64,000 nucleotides of DNA from Ewingella sp049889095 (GCA_049889095.1 JBLJFK010000009.1), one strand, 5' to 3'; counted from the first letter of the stretch, positions 16,170 to 25,621 are shown. Notes: generated from the letters alone by a model not told the origin. Translations and numbers: made by a program.

Positions 16170-17573
16170 TTAGTGAGAAGTGGATTGATTAAGTGCTTGT
16201 TTTTCAGCGTCCTCTTCGGCGCGCAACGTACGGCCCGCGTAGAACATGTACATCAGTGCAATCACCGCAATCACGCCCATAAAGGCCATGCCGATGCTGA
16301 AGAAGCCCTGCATCATTGGCGGCGCGAGAATCGACCAGTCGGCCATCCCCATCCAGGCACTCAGGCCGGTGAGTTTGATGGCCCAGACGCAGCCGAAGAT
16401 TTCGATCATGCCCATCACCAGACAGATTTTCAGCGCCGCGCGCCAGCCGCCGAAGTGGTTGGCAAACACGCCGATGGTGGCGTTGGAGAAGAACATTGGA
16501 ATAAAGCCGGGGATGATCATGATGGAAGAACCGATGCCGAACAGGATGGCCACGGCAATCAGCTGACCGATGGTGCCCCACATGAAGCCCCAGACCACGG
16601 CATTCGGCGCGAAGCTGTAAATCGCTGCGCAGTCGATCGCCAGAACGGCTCCGGGAATCAAGCGTTGGGAAATGCCGTTAAAGGCTTCGGTCAGTTCGGC
16701 GACAAACATGCGCACGCCCTGAATGATGATGAAAATCGCCACCGCAAACATCAGACCGGTTTGCAGGATGTAGATCGTCCAGTGGGTTTTACCGGCCATT
16801 TTTTGCAGCGTATCCAGGCCAAACGAGCAGAGAATGATGCCGAAGAATACGGTCATCACGATGGCGGTAGACACGATGTTGTCGTGGAAAATATTCAGCC
16901 AACCCGGCAACTTGAGGTCTTCCACGCTCTCTTCTTTTTTACCCAAATACGGCGCGATTTTATAGGCAACCCACGAAGCAAACTGCTGTTGGTGACCGAT
17001 GGAGAAACCGCTGTTTTCGGTCACGGACTGCGTGGGTTTGTACATCATGTTGGAGGTAATGCCCCAGTACAGCGAGACCAGAATCGCCGTACACCAGATG
17101 GTGGTCCACATCGGGTAACCCATGATGAAGAAGAAGACCGCAATCAGACCGGCCTGCTGGAACATGATGTGGCCGGTGAGCATGATGGTGCGGATGCCGG
17201 TAATGCGGCGAAACACCACCATCAGAATGTTCAGCCCGAGGGCGATCAGCACCGCGTAACCAACCCAGCTGTAGGCGTCGCCCATGCGTTCTACCGTCGC
17301 CATCATTGAAGCGTAGGTGTCAGAAATTGCGCCGTTGATGCCATACACTTCTGACAGCTTGGCAACCACCGGTTTAAAGGTGCCAGTCAGAATGCCGGAA
17401 CCCGCCTGCAATAACATAAAGCCGATAATGGTTTTGATGGTGCCTTTGATAATCACTGTCGCGCTCTTTCTGAGCAGGATGTAACCGAGCATGGTCACAA
17501 TACCCAGCAGCAGCGGCGCGTTGGTCATTACCTGATTAAAAAATACGGTAAAAAGGGTATAGAGGAATTCCAT
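16170..17573 (-). CDS. ulaA: Ascorbate PTS permease EIIC
   Basis: Inner-membrane transporter that imports L-ascorbate with phosphorylation. The start is set at 17573 (MEFLYTLFTVFFNQVMTNAP, 467 aa), matching the 465-residue E. coli protein; an upstream reading to 17660 adds a non-homologous basic stretch. Around 10-11 hydrophobic segments are visible, with LLGIVTMLGYILLRKSATVIIKGT and MLLQAGSGILTGTFKPV near the N-terminus as in characterised UlaA. First gene of the minus-strand operon; the 408-bp gap to ulaG holds the divergent promoters. Confidence 0.94.
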   Translation of the reverse strand: MEFLYTLFTVFFNQVMTNAPLLLGIVTMLGYILLRKSATVIIKGTIKTIIGFMLLQAGSGILTGTFKPVVAKLSEVYGINGAISDTYASMMATVERMGDAYSWVGYAVLIALGLNILMVVFRRITGIRTIMLTGHIMFQQAGLIAVFFFIMGYPMWTTIWCTAILVSLYWGITSNMMYKPTQSVTENSGFSIGHQQQFASWVAYKIAPYLGKKEESVEDLKLPGWLNIFHDNIVSTAIVMTVFFGIILCSFGLDTLQKMAGKTHWTIYILQTGLMFAVAIFIIIQGVRMFVAELTEAFNGISQRLIPGAVLAIDCAAIYSFAPNAVVWGFMWGTIGQLIAVAILFGIGSSIMIIPGFIPMFFSNATIGVFANHFGGWRAALKICLVMGMIEIFGCVWAIKLTGLSAWMGMADWSILAPPMMQGFFSIGMAFMGVIAVIALMYMFYAGRTLRAEEDAEKQALNQSTSH

Positions 17574-17981
17574 AAGACTCTCCGTCTGACCTTGTTTAAT
17601 CTTTTTGGCGCTGAACACACTGCGCTGAAAAGTGAGGGACAGATGCACCCTAATGCTCACATCGAATCAGGTAAAGATTCACAATGATTATTTGTGAGCA
17701 GTCTCGCAAGTTATCGTTATCATGGAAATCATCACCTGAACGCATAAAACTCTATTTTTAGTTATATTTCAGCTCATTAAATAATTTAATTTGTTTTTAA
17801 AACGATCACCTCATTCAAATCCTCATCAGGATCCCACGTCTGTCTCATCAACAAATCTTCTTGTAAAGTCATTGTCATGACGATATTTCGATGATAACTT
17901 TACCTCAAACAAATCATAAGTAATCACAAAATGATTAATCGTGATATTTCACTAACACCGTTATGACGATAAGGGAACACC
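17574..17981. promoter_or_regulatory. Divergent ulaA/ulaG control region
   Basis: AT-rich 408 bp between divergent ulaABCDEF and ulaG. Two partly similar palindromic sites stand out: TTCACAATGATTATTTGTGAG at 17678-17698 near ulaA, and ATCAC, 13 bases, GTGAT at 17923-17945 near ulaG; both contain a TCACAA and an ATGATTA element. They are candidates for the DeoR-type repressor UlaR, which in E. coli binds both promoters and loops the DNA. CRP could bind the same half-sites. Assignment is inference. Confidence 0.55.
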
Positions 17982-19046
17982 ATGAGCAAAGTAGAAACGA
18001 TCAGCCGCGAGTCCTGGATCCTGAGTACTTTCCCGGAATGGGGAACCTGGTTAAATGAAGAAATTGAGCAGGAAAAGGTCGCGCCAGGCACCTTTGCCAT
18101 GTGGTGGCTGGGCTGTACCGGGATCTGGCTGAAATCTGAAGGCGGCGCGAACATTTGCGTCGATTTGTGGTGCGGCGTCGGCAAGCAGAATCACAGCAGC
18201 CCGCTGATGAAAGCCGGCCACCAGATGCAACGCATGGCTGGTGTGAAGAAGCTACAGCCGAACCTGCGTACCACACCGTTTGTACTGGATCCGTTTGCGA
18301 TCAGGGAGATCGACGCCGTACTGTCGACTCACGATCATAACGATCACATCGACGTCAACGTGGCTGCGGCAGTGATGCAAAACTGTGCCGCAAACGTGCC
18401 GTTTATCGGACCGCAGACCTGCGTGGACTTATGGATGAGCTGGGGCGTGCCGGCTGAACGCTGCATCGTGATGACGCCGGGCAAAGTGGTACGAATTAAA
18501 GACGTGGAAATTCACGCGTTGGACTCTTTCGATCGCACAGTGCTTATCACCCTGCCTGCGGACCAAAAAGCGGCGGGCGTGCTGCCAGACATGATGGACC
18601 AGCGCGCCGTGAACTATCTGTTTAAAACACCGGGCGGCAATCTCTACCACAGCGGCGACTCTCATTATTCCAACTACTACGCCAAACATGGCAATGAGTA
18701 TAAAGTCGACGTGGCGCTTGGCTCTTATGGTGAAAACCCGCGCGGCGTGACGGACAAAATGACCAGTGTGGATATGCTGCGCATGGCCGAGTCATTGAAA
18801 ACTCAGGTAGTTATTCCGTTCCACCATGATATCTGGTCAAACTTCCAGGCCGACCCGCAGGAGATCCGCGTGCTGTGGGAAATGAAGAAAGACCGCCTGA
18901 AATATGGCTTCAAGCCTTTTATCTGGCAGGTTGGTGGCAAATTTACCTACCCGGATGACAAAGATAATTTCGAATACCACTACCCACGCGGTTTCGATGA
19001 CTGTTTCACCACGGAAACTGATTTACCTTTCAAATCATTCCTTTAG
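17982..19046 (+). CDS. ulaG: L-ascorbate-6-phosphate lactonase
   Basis: Opens the lactone ring of L-ascorbate-6-P to give 3-keto-L-gulonate-6-P, feeding UlaD. The 354-residue cytoplasmic enzyme is a metallo-beta-lactamase-fold hydrolase with the metal motif STHDHNDHIDV (about residues 109-119), further histidines in NLYHSGDSHYSNYY and IPFHHDIWSN. It begins MSKVETISRESWILSTFPEW as in E. coli. Divergent from ulaA, followed by ulaR after 116 bp. Confidence 0.96.
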   Translation: MSKVETISRESWILSTFPEWGTWLNEEIEQEKVAPGTFAMWWLGCTGIWLKSEGGANICVDLWCGVGKQNHSSPLMKAGHQMQRMAGVKKLQPNLRTTPFVLDPFAIREIDAVLSTHDHNDHIDVNVAAAVMQNCAANVPFIGPQTCVDLWMSWGVPAERCIVMTPGKVVRIKDVEIHALDSFDRTVLITLPADQKAAGVLPDMMDQRAVNYLFKTPGGNLYHSGDSHYSNYYAKHGNEYKVDVALGSYGENPRGVTDKMTSVDMLRMAESLKTQVVIPFHHDIWSNFQADPQEIRVLWEMKKDRLKYGFKPFIWQVGGKFTYPDDKDNFEYHYPRGFDDCFTTETDLPFKSFL

Positions 19047-19162
19047 TCGATGAGTAAAAGAATGGCGGGGATCGTTGTCCCCCGCACATTCCCAGAAAAT
19101 GACGATTGAATGATTCAACTGCTCATCTATAATCACGCGGTATCCCTTTCCGCGGAGTCACC

Positions 19163-19918
19163 ATGACAGAACCACAACGCCATAATGCGATCCTTGAGCT
19201 TTTACAACGCCAGGGTCAGATCTCTGTCTCAGATGTGATCGACAGTTTTGATATTTCGCCCGCTACAGCCCGCCGTGATATCACCAAACTCAATCAACTG
19301 GGTAAGCTGCGTAAAGTGCGCAACGGCGCTGAAGCAGTAACCTCGCCGCGTCAGAACTGGACACCGCTCAATATCCACCAGACGCAAAATCTCAATGAGA
19401 AAATGCGCATCGCCCAGGCCGCTGCGAAGCTCTGCCAACCCGGTGAAAGCGTGGTGATCAACTGCGGCTCCACCGCATTCTTGCTGGGCCGCGAAATGTG
19501 TGGCAGAGAGATTCAGGTGATCACCAACTATCTTCCGCTGGCCAATTATCTGATTGAGCAGGAACACGACAGCGTGGTGATCATGGGCGGTCAGTACAAT
19601 AAAAGTCAGTCAATCACGCTGGCCCCACAGGATGGCGACGCCAGTCTGTATGCCGGTCACTGGATGTTCACCAGCGGCGCTGGGCTGACCAGCGACGGCC
19701 TGTATAAAACGGATATGCTCACCGCGATGGCCGAGCAGAAGATGCTTAACTACGTCGGTAAACTGGCGGTGTTGGTAGATAGCAGCAAAGTCGGCCAGCG
19801 GGCCGGTATGCTGTTCAGCCGTACCGAACAAATCGATGTGCTCATCACCGGACAAGATGCAGATGCCTCTATCCTCGATCAGTTGCACGCTAAAGGCGTT
19901 AAGGTGATTTTGGTCTGA
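19163..19918 (+). CDS. ulaR: DeoR-family repressor of the ula regulon
   Basis: Transcription repressor of the ascorbate genes, released by L-ascorbate-6-P in E. coli. The 251-residue product has an N-terminal DeoR winged helix (RHNAILELLQRQGQISVSDV, then FDISPATARRDITKLNQLGKL) and a C-terminal sugar-phosphate sensor domain with NCGSTAFLLGREMCG and the conserved VDSSKVGQRAGMLF segment. It sits next to ulaG as in E. coli, and the upstream divergent region holds candidate operators. Confidence 0.93.
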   Translation: MTEPQRHNAILELLQRQGQISVSDVIDSFDISPATARRDITKLNQLGKLRKVRNGAEAVTSPRQNWTPLNIHQTQNLNEKMRIAQAAAKLCQPGESVVINCGSTAFLLGREMCGREIQVITNYLPLANYLIEQEHDSVVIMGGQYNKSQSITLAPQDGDASLYAGHWMFTSGAGLTSDGLYKTDMLTAMAEQKMLNYVGKLAVLVDSSKVGQRAGMLFSRTEQIDVLITGQDADASILDQLHAKGVKVILV

Positions 19919-20014
19919 TCGCTTATTTTGGCTTATCCCTGCGGTTTGTCGGGTCTTGGTGGCTAAATAATTCGGTAGAATGGGGTCAAGTAATGATTAA
20001 TGAGGCCCTGCCAA

Positions 20015-20335
20015 ATGGAACAATTCGAAGCAATCAGCGTAGAACTCGCGCATACCCGCCTGAAATCAGGCGATGCGGTGATGGTCGATATCCGCGACCC
20101 ACAAAGCTTTGGTGCAGCCCATGCACCCGGCGCATTTCATCTGAGTAATGAAAGCATGGCGGCTTTTATGCAAAACGCCGATGCCAAAACGCCGGTTCTG
20201 GTCATGTGCTATCACGGCATCAGCAGCCGGGGCGCAGCGCAGTTTCTGATCGGGCAAGGTTTTGAGTCGGTCTACAGCGTTGACGGCGGCTTCGAAGCCT
20301 GGTCAAAAACGTTTCCTCAGGATATCGAAGCCTGA
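20015..20335 (+). CDS. glpE: Thiosulfate sulfurtransferase GlpE
   Basis: Single-domain rhodanese that transfers sulfane sulfur from thiosulfate to thiol acceptors in the cytoplasm. The start is the ATG at 20015 (MEQFEAISVELAHTRLK, 106 aa), giving the E. coli-like length; a start 15 bp earlier adds only MRPCQ. The active-site loop VMCYHGISSRGAAQFL carries the catalytic Cys (about residue 64) and the CH-A wall residues. In E. coli glpE heads glpEGR; here a PLP enzyme gene interrupts that arrangement. Confidence 0.94.
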   Translation: MEQFEAISVELAHTRLKSGDAVMVDIRDPQSFGAAHAPGAFHLSNESMAAFMQNADAKTPVLVMCYHGISSRGAAQFLIGQGFESVYSVDGGFEAWSKTFPQDIEA

Positions 20336-20496
20336 TTTCAGGCGCTTCCCCTCCCCATTTTGAACCCAGACCCAGCCAACATTCTCTTCTGGTTATAACC
20401 GTTGGTTTGGCCTGGGCATTAAATGTTCTTAAGCTGAATCAGCTACACCTTTTAAGTATTGGTATAATTTATCTCTAATATTTATAGGATATAACG

Positions 20497-21687
20497 ATGA
20501 AACACCTGGAAAATCCCCGCCCGCTGGGCATGCGCACACTGGCGGTTCATGCAGGTCAGCAACCTGATAAGCTAACTGGCGCTATCGCCACGCCGATCAC
20601 GGCCACCTCGGCTTTTTCCTACGATGATTTCGACAGCGGCGCGCGGCGTTTTAGCGGCGAAGAACCGGGTTATTCCTACAGCCGTTTTGCCAACCCGACC
20701 GTCGCCGTTGTCGAGCAAAAGATGGCAGCACTGGAAGGCGGAGAAAGCGCCGTGGCCTGTGCCAGCGGCATGGCGGCCATCAGCGCCGTGCTGTTTGCAC
20801 TGCTCTCTCCGGGCGATGAGATTATTCATGTCGGCACGCTGTACGGCGGTACCGAAGGTGTGATCCGCAATTTACTGCCACGTTACGGCATCAAACCGGT
20901 GTTTGTGGCAGACACGAAAGATCTGCAGGCCGCGCTGACACCGCAGACCAAAATGGTGTTTGTCGAAACCCCGGCTAACCCGGTGTTAGGCATTGCAGAT
21001 ATCGCCGAAGTCGCTCGCATTGCGAAGCAGGTCGGTGCAGTCAGCGTGGTAGACAACACCTTCGCCACGCCTTATCTGACTCGCCCGCTGGATCTGGGCA
21101 TTGATATTTCTCTGCATTCTGCCACCAAATACATCAGCGGCCACGGTGATGCGACCGGCGGCGTGATAGTCGGTAGTAAAACGTTGATTGACCCGATCCG
21201 CACCCTGAGCCTGAAACAGTTTGGCGGTTGCTTAAGTCCGTTCGAAGCAGCGCTGCTGACCCGTGGCCTGAAAACCCTGCCACTGCGTGTTGAAGCCAGT
21301 TCGCTCAGCGCCGCGCATATTGCACAAGTGCTGGACGCACATCCCGCAGTATCGCAGGTGTTTTATCCGGGGCTGAAAAGCCATCCGGGCCATGAGACTG
21401 CCGCACGCCAGATGAAACTGTTCGGCGGCATTATGGCAATTGAACTGCGCGGTGGCCGCGACGCGGCGCGGACGTTCCTGGATAAACTGACCATCATCAC
21501 GCAGGCGGTATCTGTAGGCGACACCGACTCGCTGGCCTGCCATCCGGCGACCACCACGCACAGCGCAGTCTCAGCCGAAGTGCGCCGTCAAAGCGGGATC
21601 ACCGACGGTCTGGTGCGTATCAGCATCGGTATTGAAGACGTGGAAGATCTGGTGGACGATATTCAACAGGCGCTGGAAGGGCTTTAA
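20497..21687 (+). CDS. Cys/Met-metabolism PLP enzyme, gamma-lyase type
   Basis: A 396-residue fold-type I PLP enzyme related to methionine gamma-lyase, cystathionine gamma-lyase and O-acetyl/succinylhomoserine sulfhydrylase. Seen: VHAGQQPDKLTGAIATPI, YSRFANPTVAVVEQKMAALEGGE, the PLP-phosphate region ASGMAAISAVL, VVDNTFATPYLTRPLDLG, and the Schiff-base Lys in HSATKYISGHGDATGG. The tyrosine loop reads GTLYGGTEG, so the cysteine that methionine gamma-lyases carry after YG (Cys116 in Pseudomonas) is glycine. That favours a broader gamma-lyase or sulfhydrylase. It interrupts glpE-glpG and is a likely acquisition or lineage-specific insertion. Confidence 0.8.
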   Translation: MKHLENPRPLGMRTLAVHAGQQPDKLTGAIATPITATSAFSYDDFDSGARRFSGEEPGYSYSRFANPTVAVVEQKMAALEGGESAVACASGMAAISAVLFALLSPGDEIIHVGTLYGGTEGVIRNLLPRYGIKPVFVADTKDLQAALTPQTKMVFVETPANPVLGIADIAEVARIAKQVGAVSVVDNTFATPYLTRPLDLGIDISLHSATKYISGHGDATGGVIVGSKTLIDPIRTLSLKQFGGCLSPFEAALLTRGLKTLPLRVEASSLSAAHIAQVLDAHPAVSQVFYPGLKSHPGHETAARQMKLFGGIMAIELRGGRDAARTFLDKLTIITQAVSVGDTDSLACHPATTTHSAVSAEVRRQSGITDGLVRISIGIEDVEDLVDDIQQALEGL

Positions 21688-22007
21688 TGGCGTTTGAATT
21701 AGCGTGCAAAGTCACACTCCCCGCACCCTAATGTGTAATTATTCTGGCGATATTCGCGCAATATCCGCCAGAATAATTGCGATCTGCGTTCCATCACTCC
21801 TGCCTGAACACCTCACAGGGTTTCATCAGATCCCGATCCCTCTCACACCCGCGTTAATTTTTTCTTCGCAGATGGCTGCATAGCCTTCGTAAATTCCCCG
21901 CCTTTTTAATGACTGACGTTATAATCGACTTCCCACACGCTGGCAGATAAGGTATTGCCCTAAAATGACGGCAACAAATCAATCCATTAGGGAAACCGCT
22001 TAACGCT
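21688..22007. promoter_or_regulatory. glpG upstream region
   Basis: 320 bp without a gene. Contains the long hairpin at 21737-21778 and, further on, TATAAT at 21920-21925, a perfect -10 hexamer 82 bp before the glpG ATG with no good -35. Nothing else recognisable. Confidence 0.4.
21737..21778. repeat. Long near-perfect hairpin between the PLP gene and glpG
   Basis: Arms AATTATTCTGGCGATATT (21737-21754) and its complement at 21760-21778 with a single extra G, five-base loop. It lies 50 bp after the PLP gene stop and could act as that gene's terminator, but no T run follows. Confidence 0.85.
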
Positions 22008-22844
22008 ATGGTACGTATTCTTAGCCTGAACAACCCCCGCCTGGCCCTGGCCTTTGTCGATTACATGGCGACACAGGGGATAAAACTACGGGTCATAAAA
22101 GAGAGTCAGGAAGTGCAGCTGTGGCTGGACGATGAGGCCCGCTTGCCTGAAGTAGAGCAGCAGGCGGTGCTGTTTTTGGAAGATCCGCTGCACCCGCGCT
22201 ATCAGGCGGCAAGTTGGCAAACTGGCAGTACTGACGCCAATCTGAGTTATCAGCACTACTCTTACTGGCAGCGCATACGCAGCCAGGCCGGGCCGCTGAC
22301 CATGGGTATGATGTTCCTGTGTATCGCGGTCTATATTCTGCAACAAATTTACGGTGATGAAAGCATCATGCGCGTGCTGGCCTGGCCGATGGACAGCAGC
22401 CAATACGCCGAAATCTGGCGCTGGTTCTCTCCCGCCTTGCTGCACTTCTCGCTGTTGCATATTCTGTTTAACTTATTGTGGTGGTGGTATCTGGGTGGCC
22501 CGGTGGAAAAACGTCTCGGCACCGGCAAACTGTTTACTCTCACCATTGTGTCAGCATTGATCAGCGGCTGGGGACAGTCATTATTCAGCGGTATCTGGTT
22601 CGGCGGTTTATCCGGCGTGGTATATGCGCTAATGGGCTATGTCTGGCTGACCGGCGAGTTAAAACCTGAACGCGGTATTTCTCTGCCTCGCGGACTCATG
22701 GTATTTTCGATTGCCTGGCTGGTGCTGGGTTATTTCAACGTGATGGGGCTTGCCATTGCTAATGCCGCCCACGTTTTCGGTTTGGTACTCGGCCTGCTCA
22801 TGGCCTTTGTTGATACCCGAACGTCACATAAAAAACAGAATTAG
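22008..22844 (+). CDS. glpG: Rhomboid intramembrane serine protease
   Basis: GlpG cleaves transmembrane substrates inside the inner membrane. The 278-residue protein has the cytoplasmic N-terminal domain (about 1-85) followed by a six-helix rhomboid core starting at GPLTMGMMFLCIAVYIL. The catalytic Ser is in GLSGVVYALMGYVW (about residue 202) and the His in NAAHVFGLVLGLLMAF (about 255); the WR-like loop RWFSPALLHFSLLHILFNLLWWW is intact. It is followed by glpR after 9 bp, so the two form an operon. Confidence 0.96.
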   Translation: MVRILSLNNPRLALAFVDYMATQGIKLRVIKESQEVQLWLDDEARLPEVEQQAVLFLEDPLHPRYQAASWQTGSTDANLSYQHYSYWQRIRSQAGPLTMGMMFLCIAVYILQQIYGDESIMRVLAWPMDSSQYAEIWRWFSPALLHFSLLHILFNLLWWWYLGGPVEKRLGTGKLFTLTIVSALISGWGQSLFSGIWFGGLSGVVYALMGYVWLTGELKPERGISLPRGLMVFSIAWLVLGYFNVMGLAIANAAHVFGLVLGLLMAFVDTRTSHKKQN

Positions 22845-22853
22845 GGGATTTCG

Positions 22854-23612
22854 GTGAAACAAACACAACGCCATGACGCCATCATTGACCTGGTACGCCA
22901 ACAGGGGTATGTCAGCACAGAAGAGTTGGTGGAACATTTCGCCGTCAGCCCGCAAACTATTCGTCGTGATCTGAATGATTTGGCCGAACAGAACAAAATT
23001 CATCGTCACCACGGCGGCGCAGCGCTGCCATCAAGCTCGGTGAATGCGGCATATAATGACCGTAAAGTGATGTGGTCGGAAGCGAAAGCACGTATCGCTG
23101 AACGCGTCGCCAGCCAGATCCCCGACGGGTCGACGCTGTTTATCGACATCGGCACCACGCCGGAAGCCGTGGCGCACGCGCTGCTCAATCATAAAGATCT
23201 GCGCATCGTCACCAACAACCTGAACGTCGCTACGCTGCTGAGCGCCAAAGACGATTTTCGTCTGTTCCTCGCCGGCGGCGAAGTCCGCGCCCGCGATGGC
23301 GGCATCATGGGTGAGGCAACGCTCGATTTCATCTCTCAGTTCCGCCTCGATTACGGTATTCTCGGCATCAGCGGCATTGATATGGACGGCTCGCTGCTCG
23401 AATTCGATTATCACGAAGCGCGCACCAAACGCGCGATTATCGAAAACTCCCGCTGCGTGATGCTGGTAACCGACCACTCCAAATTTGGCCGTAACGCAAT
23501 GGTTAACCTCGGAAAAATGGATCTGATCCACTATCTGTTTACCGACAAACAGCCGCCTGACAGCGTCAAGCAGATCATCGACAAGTATGACGTCCAGCTC
23601 GAACTCTGCTGA
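22854..23612 (+). CDS. glpR: Glycerol-3-phosphate regulon repressor
   Basis: DeoR-family repressor of glp genes, induced by glycerol-3-phosphate. The 252 residues start MKQTQRHDAIIDLVRQQGYVS with the helix-turn-helix at VSTEELVEHFAVSPQTIRRDL, and the sensor domain holds FIDIGTTPEAVAHALL and VTDHSKFGRNAMVNLG. It is co-transcribed with glpG. Matching half-operators lie upstream of glpD (23848 and 23868). Confidence 0.96.
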   Translation: MKQTQRHDAIIDLVRQQGYVSTEELVEHFAVSPQTIRRDLNDLAEQNKIHRHHGGAALPSSSVNAAYNDRKVMWSEAKARIAERVASQIPDGSTLFIDIGTTPEAVAHALLNHKDLRIVTNNLNVATLLSAKDDFRLFLAGGEVRARDGGIMGEATLDFISQFRLDYGILGISGIDMDGSLLEFDYHEARTKRAIIENSRCVMLVTDHSKFGRNAMVNLGKMDLIHYLFTDKQPPDSVKQIIDKYDVQLELC

Positions 23613-23627
23613 TTTATCTGCCTTTTT

Positions 23628-23655
23628 GGAGCGCCGCGCTGACGCTCCTGCTTTT
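23628..23655 (+). terminator. Possible terminator of glpGR
   Basis: GGAGCG, 9-nt loop, CGCTCC followed by TGCTTTT, 15 bp past the glpR stop. The stem is short and the T run weak. Confidence 0.45.
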
Positions 23656-23805
23656 CCCTCACCAAAACGCCCCGTCCTAAACGAACAATTTTGGAAAACC
23701 CCGCACGTAGTCGCGTTCGGTTTCGTTTCCTTCTTGCCGATTTGCTCGAAATCGACACAAAAATGTTACCTTCGTCACGCATAATTGTTTTTATTTGGTT
23801 AACGC

Positions 23806-23874
23806 TTGGCTTGTTTGACGATTGTCGATTACAATCGTGAGCGAAAACGAACATTAAAGAGCTATTTCGAACAT
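23806..23874 (+). promoter_or_regulatory. glpD promoter with GlpR operators
   Basis: TTGGCT (23806-23811), 18-bp spacer, TACAAT (23830-23835). Downstream, two half-sites CGAACAT at 23848-23854 and 23868-23874, exactly 20 bp apart, match the conserved half of the GlpR operator (complement ATGTTCG). Their spacing and position just past the start site match tandem GlpR operators known at glpD. Confidence 0.7.
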
Positions 23875-23889
23875 CTGGAGGAAGATGAC

Positions 23890-25401
23890 GTGGAAACCAA
23901 AGACTTGATCGTAATCGGTGGCGGTATTAATGGTACCGGCATCGCTGCGGATGCGGCTGGCCGTGGGCTGTCCGTTCTGCTGCTGGAAGCGCAAGACTTG
24001 GCGTGCGCGACTTCCTCAGCCAGTTCAAAACTGATTCACGGTGGCTTGCGCTACCTCGAACACTACGAATTCCGCCTGGTCAGTGAAGCGCTGGCTGAAC
24101 GCGAAGTCCTGCTGCGCCTGGCACCACATATCGCATTCCCAATGCGTTTCCGTCTGCCACATCAACCGCACCTGCGCCCGGCCTGGATGATCCGCATCGG
24201 CCTGTTTATGTATGACCATCTGGGTAAACGCACCAGCCTGCCTTCCAGTAAAGGGCTAAAATTTGGTCCGGACTCCGTGTTGAAACCTGAGCTGACCAAA
24301 GGTTTCGAATATTCCGACTGCTGGGTAGATGACGCGCGTTTAGTGGTGCTCAACGCTCAGGAAGTGGAAAAGCGCGGCGGCGAAGTGCGTACCCGCACCC
24401 GCGTGAAGCGTGCATGGCGCGAAGAAGGGATGTGGATGGTAGAAGCCGAAGATATTGATTCTGGCAAAACCTTCACCTGGCGCGCCAAAGGTCTGGTGAA
24501 CGCCACCGGCCCGTGGGTCAAACAATTCTTCGACGACGGCCTGAAGCTAAAATCCCCTTACGGCATTCGTCTGATCAAAGGTAGCCATATTGTGGTACCG
24601 CGCGCCCACCATCAGCCGCAGTCCTATATTCTGCAAAACGAAGACCACCGTATTGTGTTTGTGATCCCATGGTTGGATGAATTCTCCATCATAGGCACCA
24701 CCGACGTGGAATATAACGGCGATCCAAAAGATGTGAAGATTGATGAGAAAGAGACCCGCTATCTGCTGAAGGTGTATAACGATCACTTTAAGAAGCAGCT
24801 GACCACGGAGGATATCGTCTGGAGTTACTCCGGCGTGCGTCCGCTGTGTGATGATGAGTCTGATTCTCCGCAGGCGGTCACCCGCGATTATACCCTGGAT
24901 GTTCATGACCAGAATGGTCAGGCCCCGCTGCTGTCAGTGTTTGGCGGCAAACTGACGACCTACCGTAAGCTGGCCGAACATGCCCTGGAAAAACTGACTA
25001 AGTACTATCCGAAAGCGGGGCCGGCCTGGACTAAAAACGCCGTGCTGCCGGGCGGGAAACTGGGGGGTGATCGCGATACTTACGCGGCCAATCTGCGCAA
25101 CCGCTTCAAATGGCTGCCTGAGGCGCTGGCTCGTCGCTATACCCACACGTACGGCAGCCAGACCGAGTTGTTTATCGCTGATGCCACCAGCCTGGAGTCG
25201 CTGGGCGAAGATTTCGGTCACGGGTTCTATGAAGCCGAACTGCGTTATCTGGTAGAAAAAGAGTGGGTTATCGAATTGGACGACGCTATCTGGCGTCGCA
25301 CCAAGCTCGGCATGTGGCTGGACAAAGCTCAGCAACAGCGCGTGACTGAATGGCTGGCCGCTCACAAGCAGCAGAAGAAAACGCTGTCGCTGGCGTCTTG
25401 A
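23890..25401 (+). CDS. glpD: Aerobic glycerol-3-phosphate dehydrogenase
   Basis: Membrane-associated FAD enzyme oxidising glycerol-3-P to dihydroxyacetone phosphate and feeding electrons to the quinone pool. The start is the GTG at 23890 (VETKDLIVIGGGINGTGIAA, 503 aa) because GGAGGAAG lies 6 bp before it and the E. coli protein begins METKDLIVIGGG; an ATG at 23806 lies in the promoter. FAD-binding GGGINGTG at the N-terminus, SSASSKLIHGGLRYLE, and the C-terminal ALARRYTHTYGSQ region are all normal. Followed by an ERIC element, then the convergent glg operon. Confidence 0.96.
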   Translation: METKDLIVIGGGINGTGIAADAAGRGLSVLLLEAQDLACATSSASSKLIHGGLRYLEHYEFRLVSEALAEREVLLRLAPHIAFPMRFRLPHQPHLRPAWMIRIGLFMYDHLGKRTSLPSSKGLKFGPDSVLKPELTKGFEYSDCWVDDARLVVLNAQEVEKRGGEVRTRTRVKRAWREEGMWMVEAEDIDSGKTFTWRAKGLVNATGPWVKQFFDDGLKLKSPYGIRLIKGSHIVVPRAHHQPQSYILQNEDHRIVFVIPWLDEFSIIGTTDVEYNGDPKDVKIDEKETRYLLKVYNDHFKKQLTTEDIVWSYSGVRPLCDDESDSPQAVTRDYTLDVHDQNGQAPLLSVFGGKLTTYRKLAEHALEKLTKYYPKAGPAWTKNAVLPGGKLGGDRDTYAANLRNRFKWLPEALARRYTHTYGSQTELFIADATSLESLGEDFGHGFYEAELRYLVEKEWVIELDDAIWRRTKLGMWLDKAQQQRVTEWLAAHKQQKKTLSLAS

Positions 25402-25415
25402 TTTATCACCCACAC

Positions 25416-25616
<201 letters not shown>

Positions 25617-25621
25617 AAACA

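Noticed and set aside
16173..17309. Long plus-strand frame of 378 codons antisense to ulaA
   Set aside because: Rich in His, Asp and Gly as expected from the reverse of a membrane-protein gene; ulaA on the other strand is clearly real.
23806..23889. Upstream ATG start for glpD
   Set aside because: It would add 28 residues encoded by the promoter and GlpR operators; the GTG at 23890 has a strong ribosome-binding site and matches the family start.
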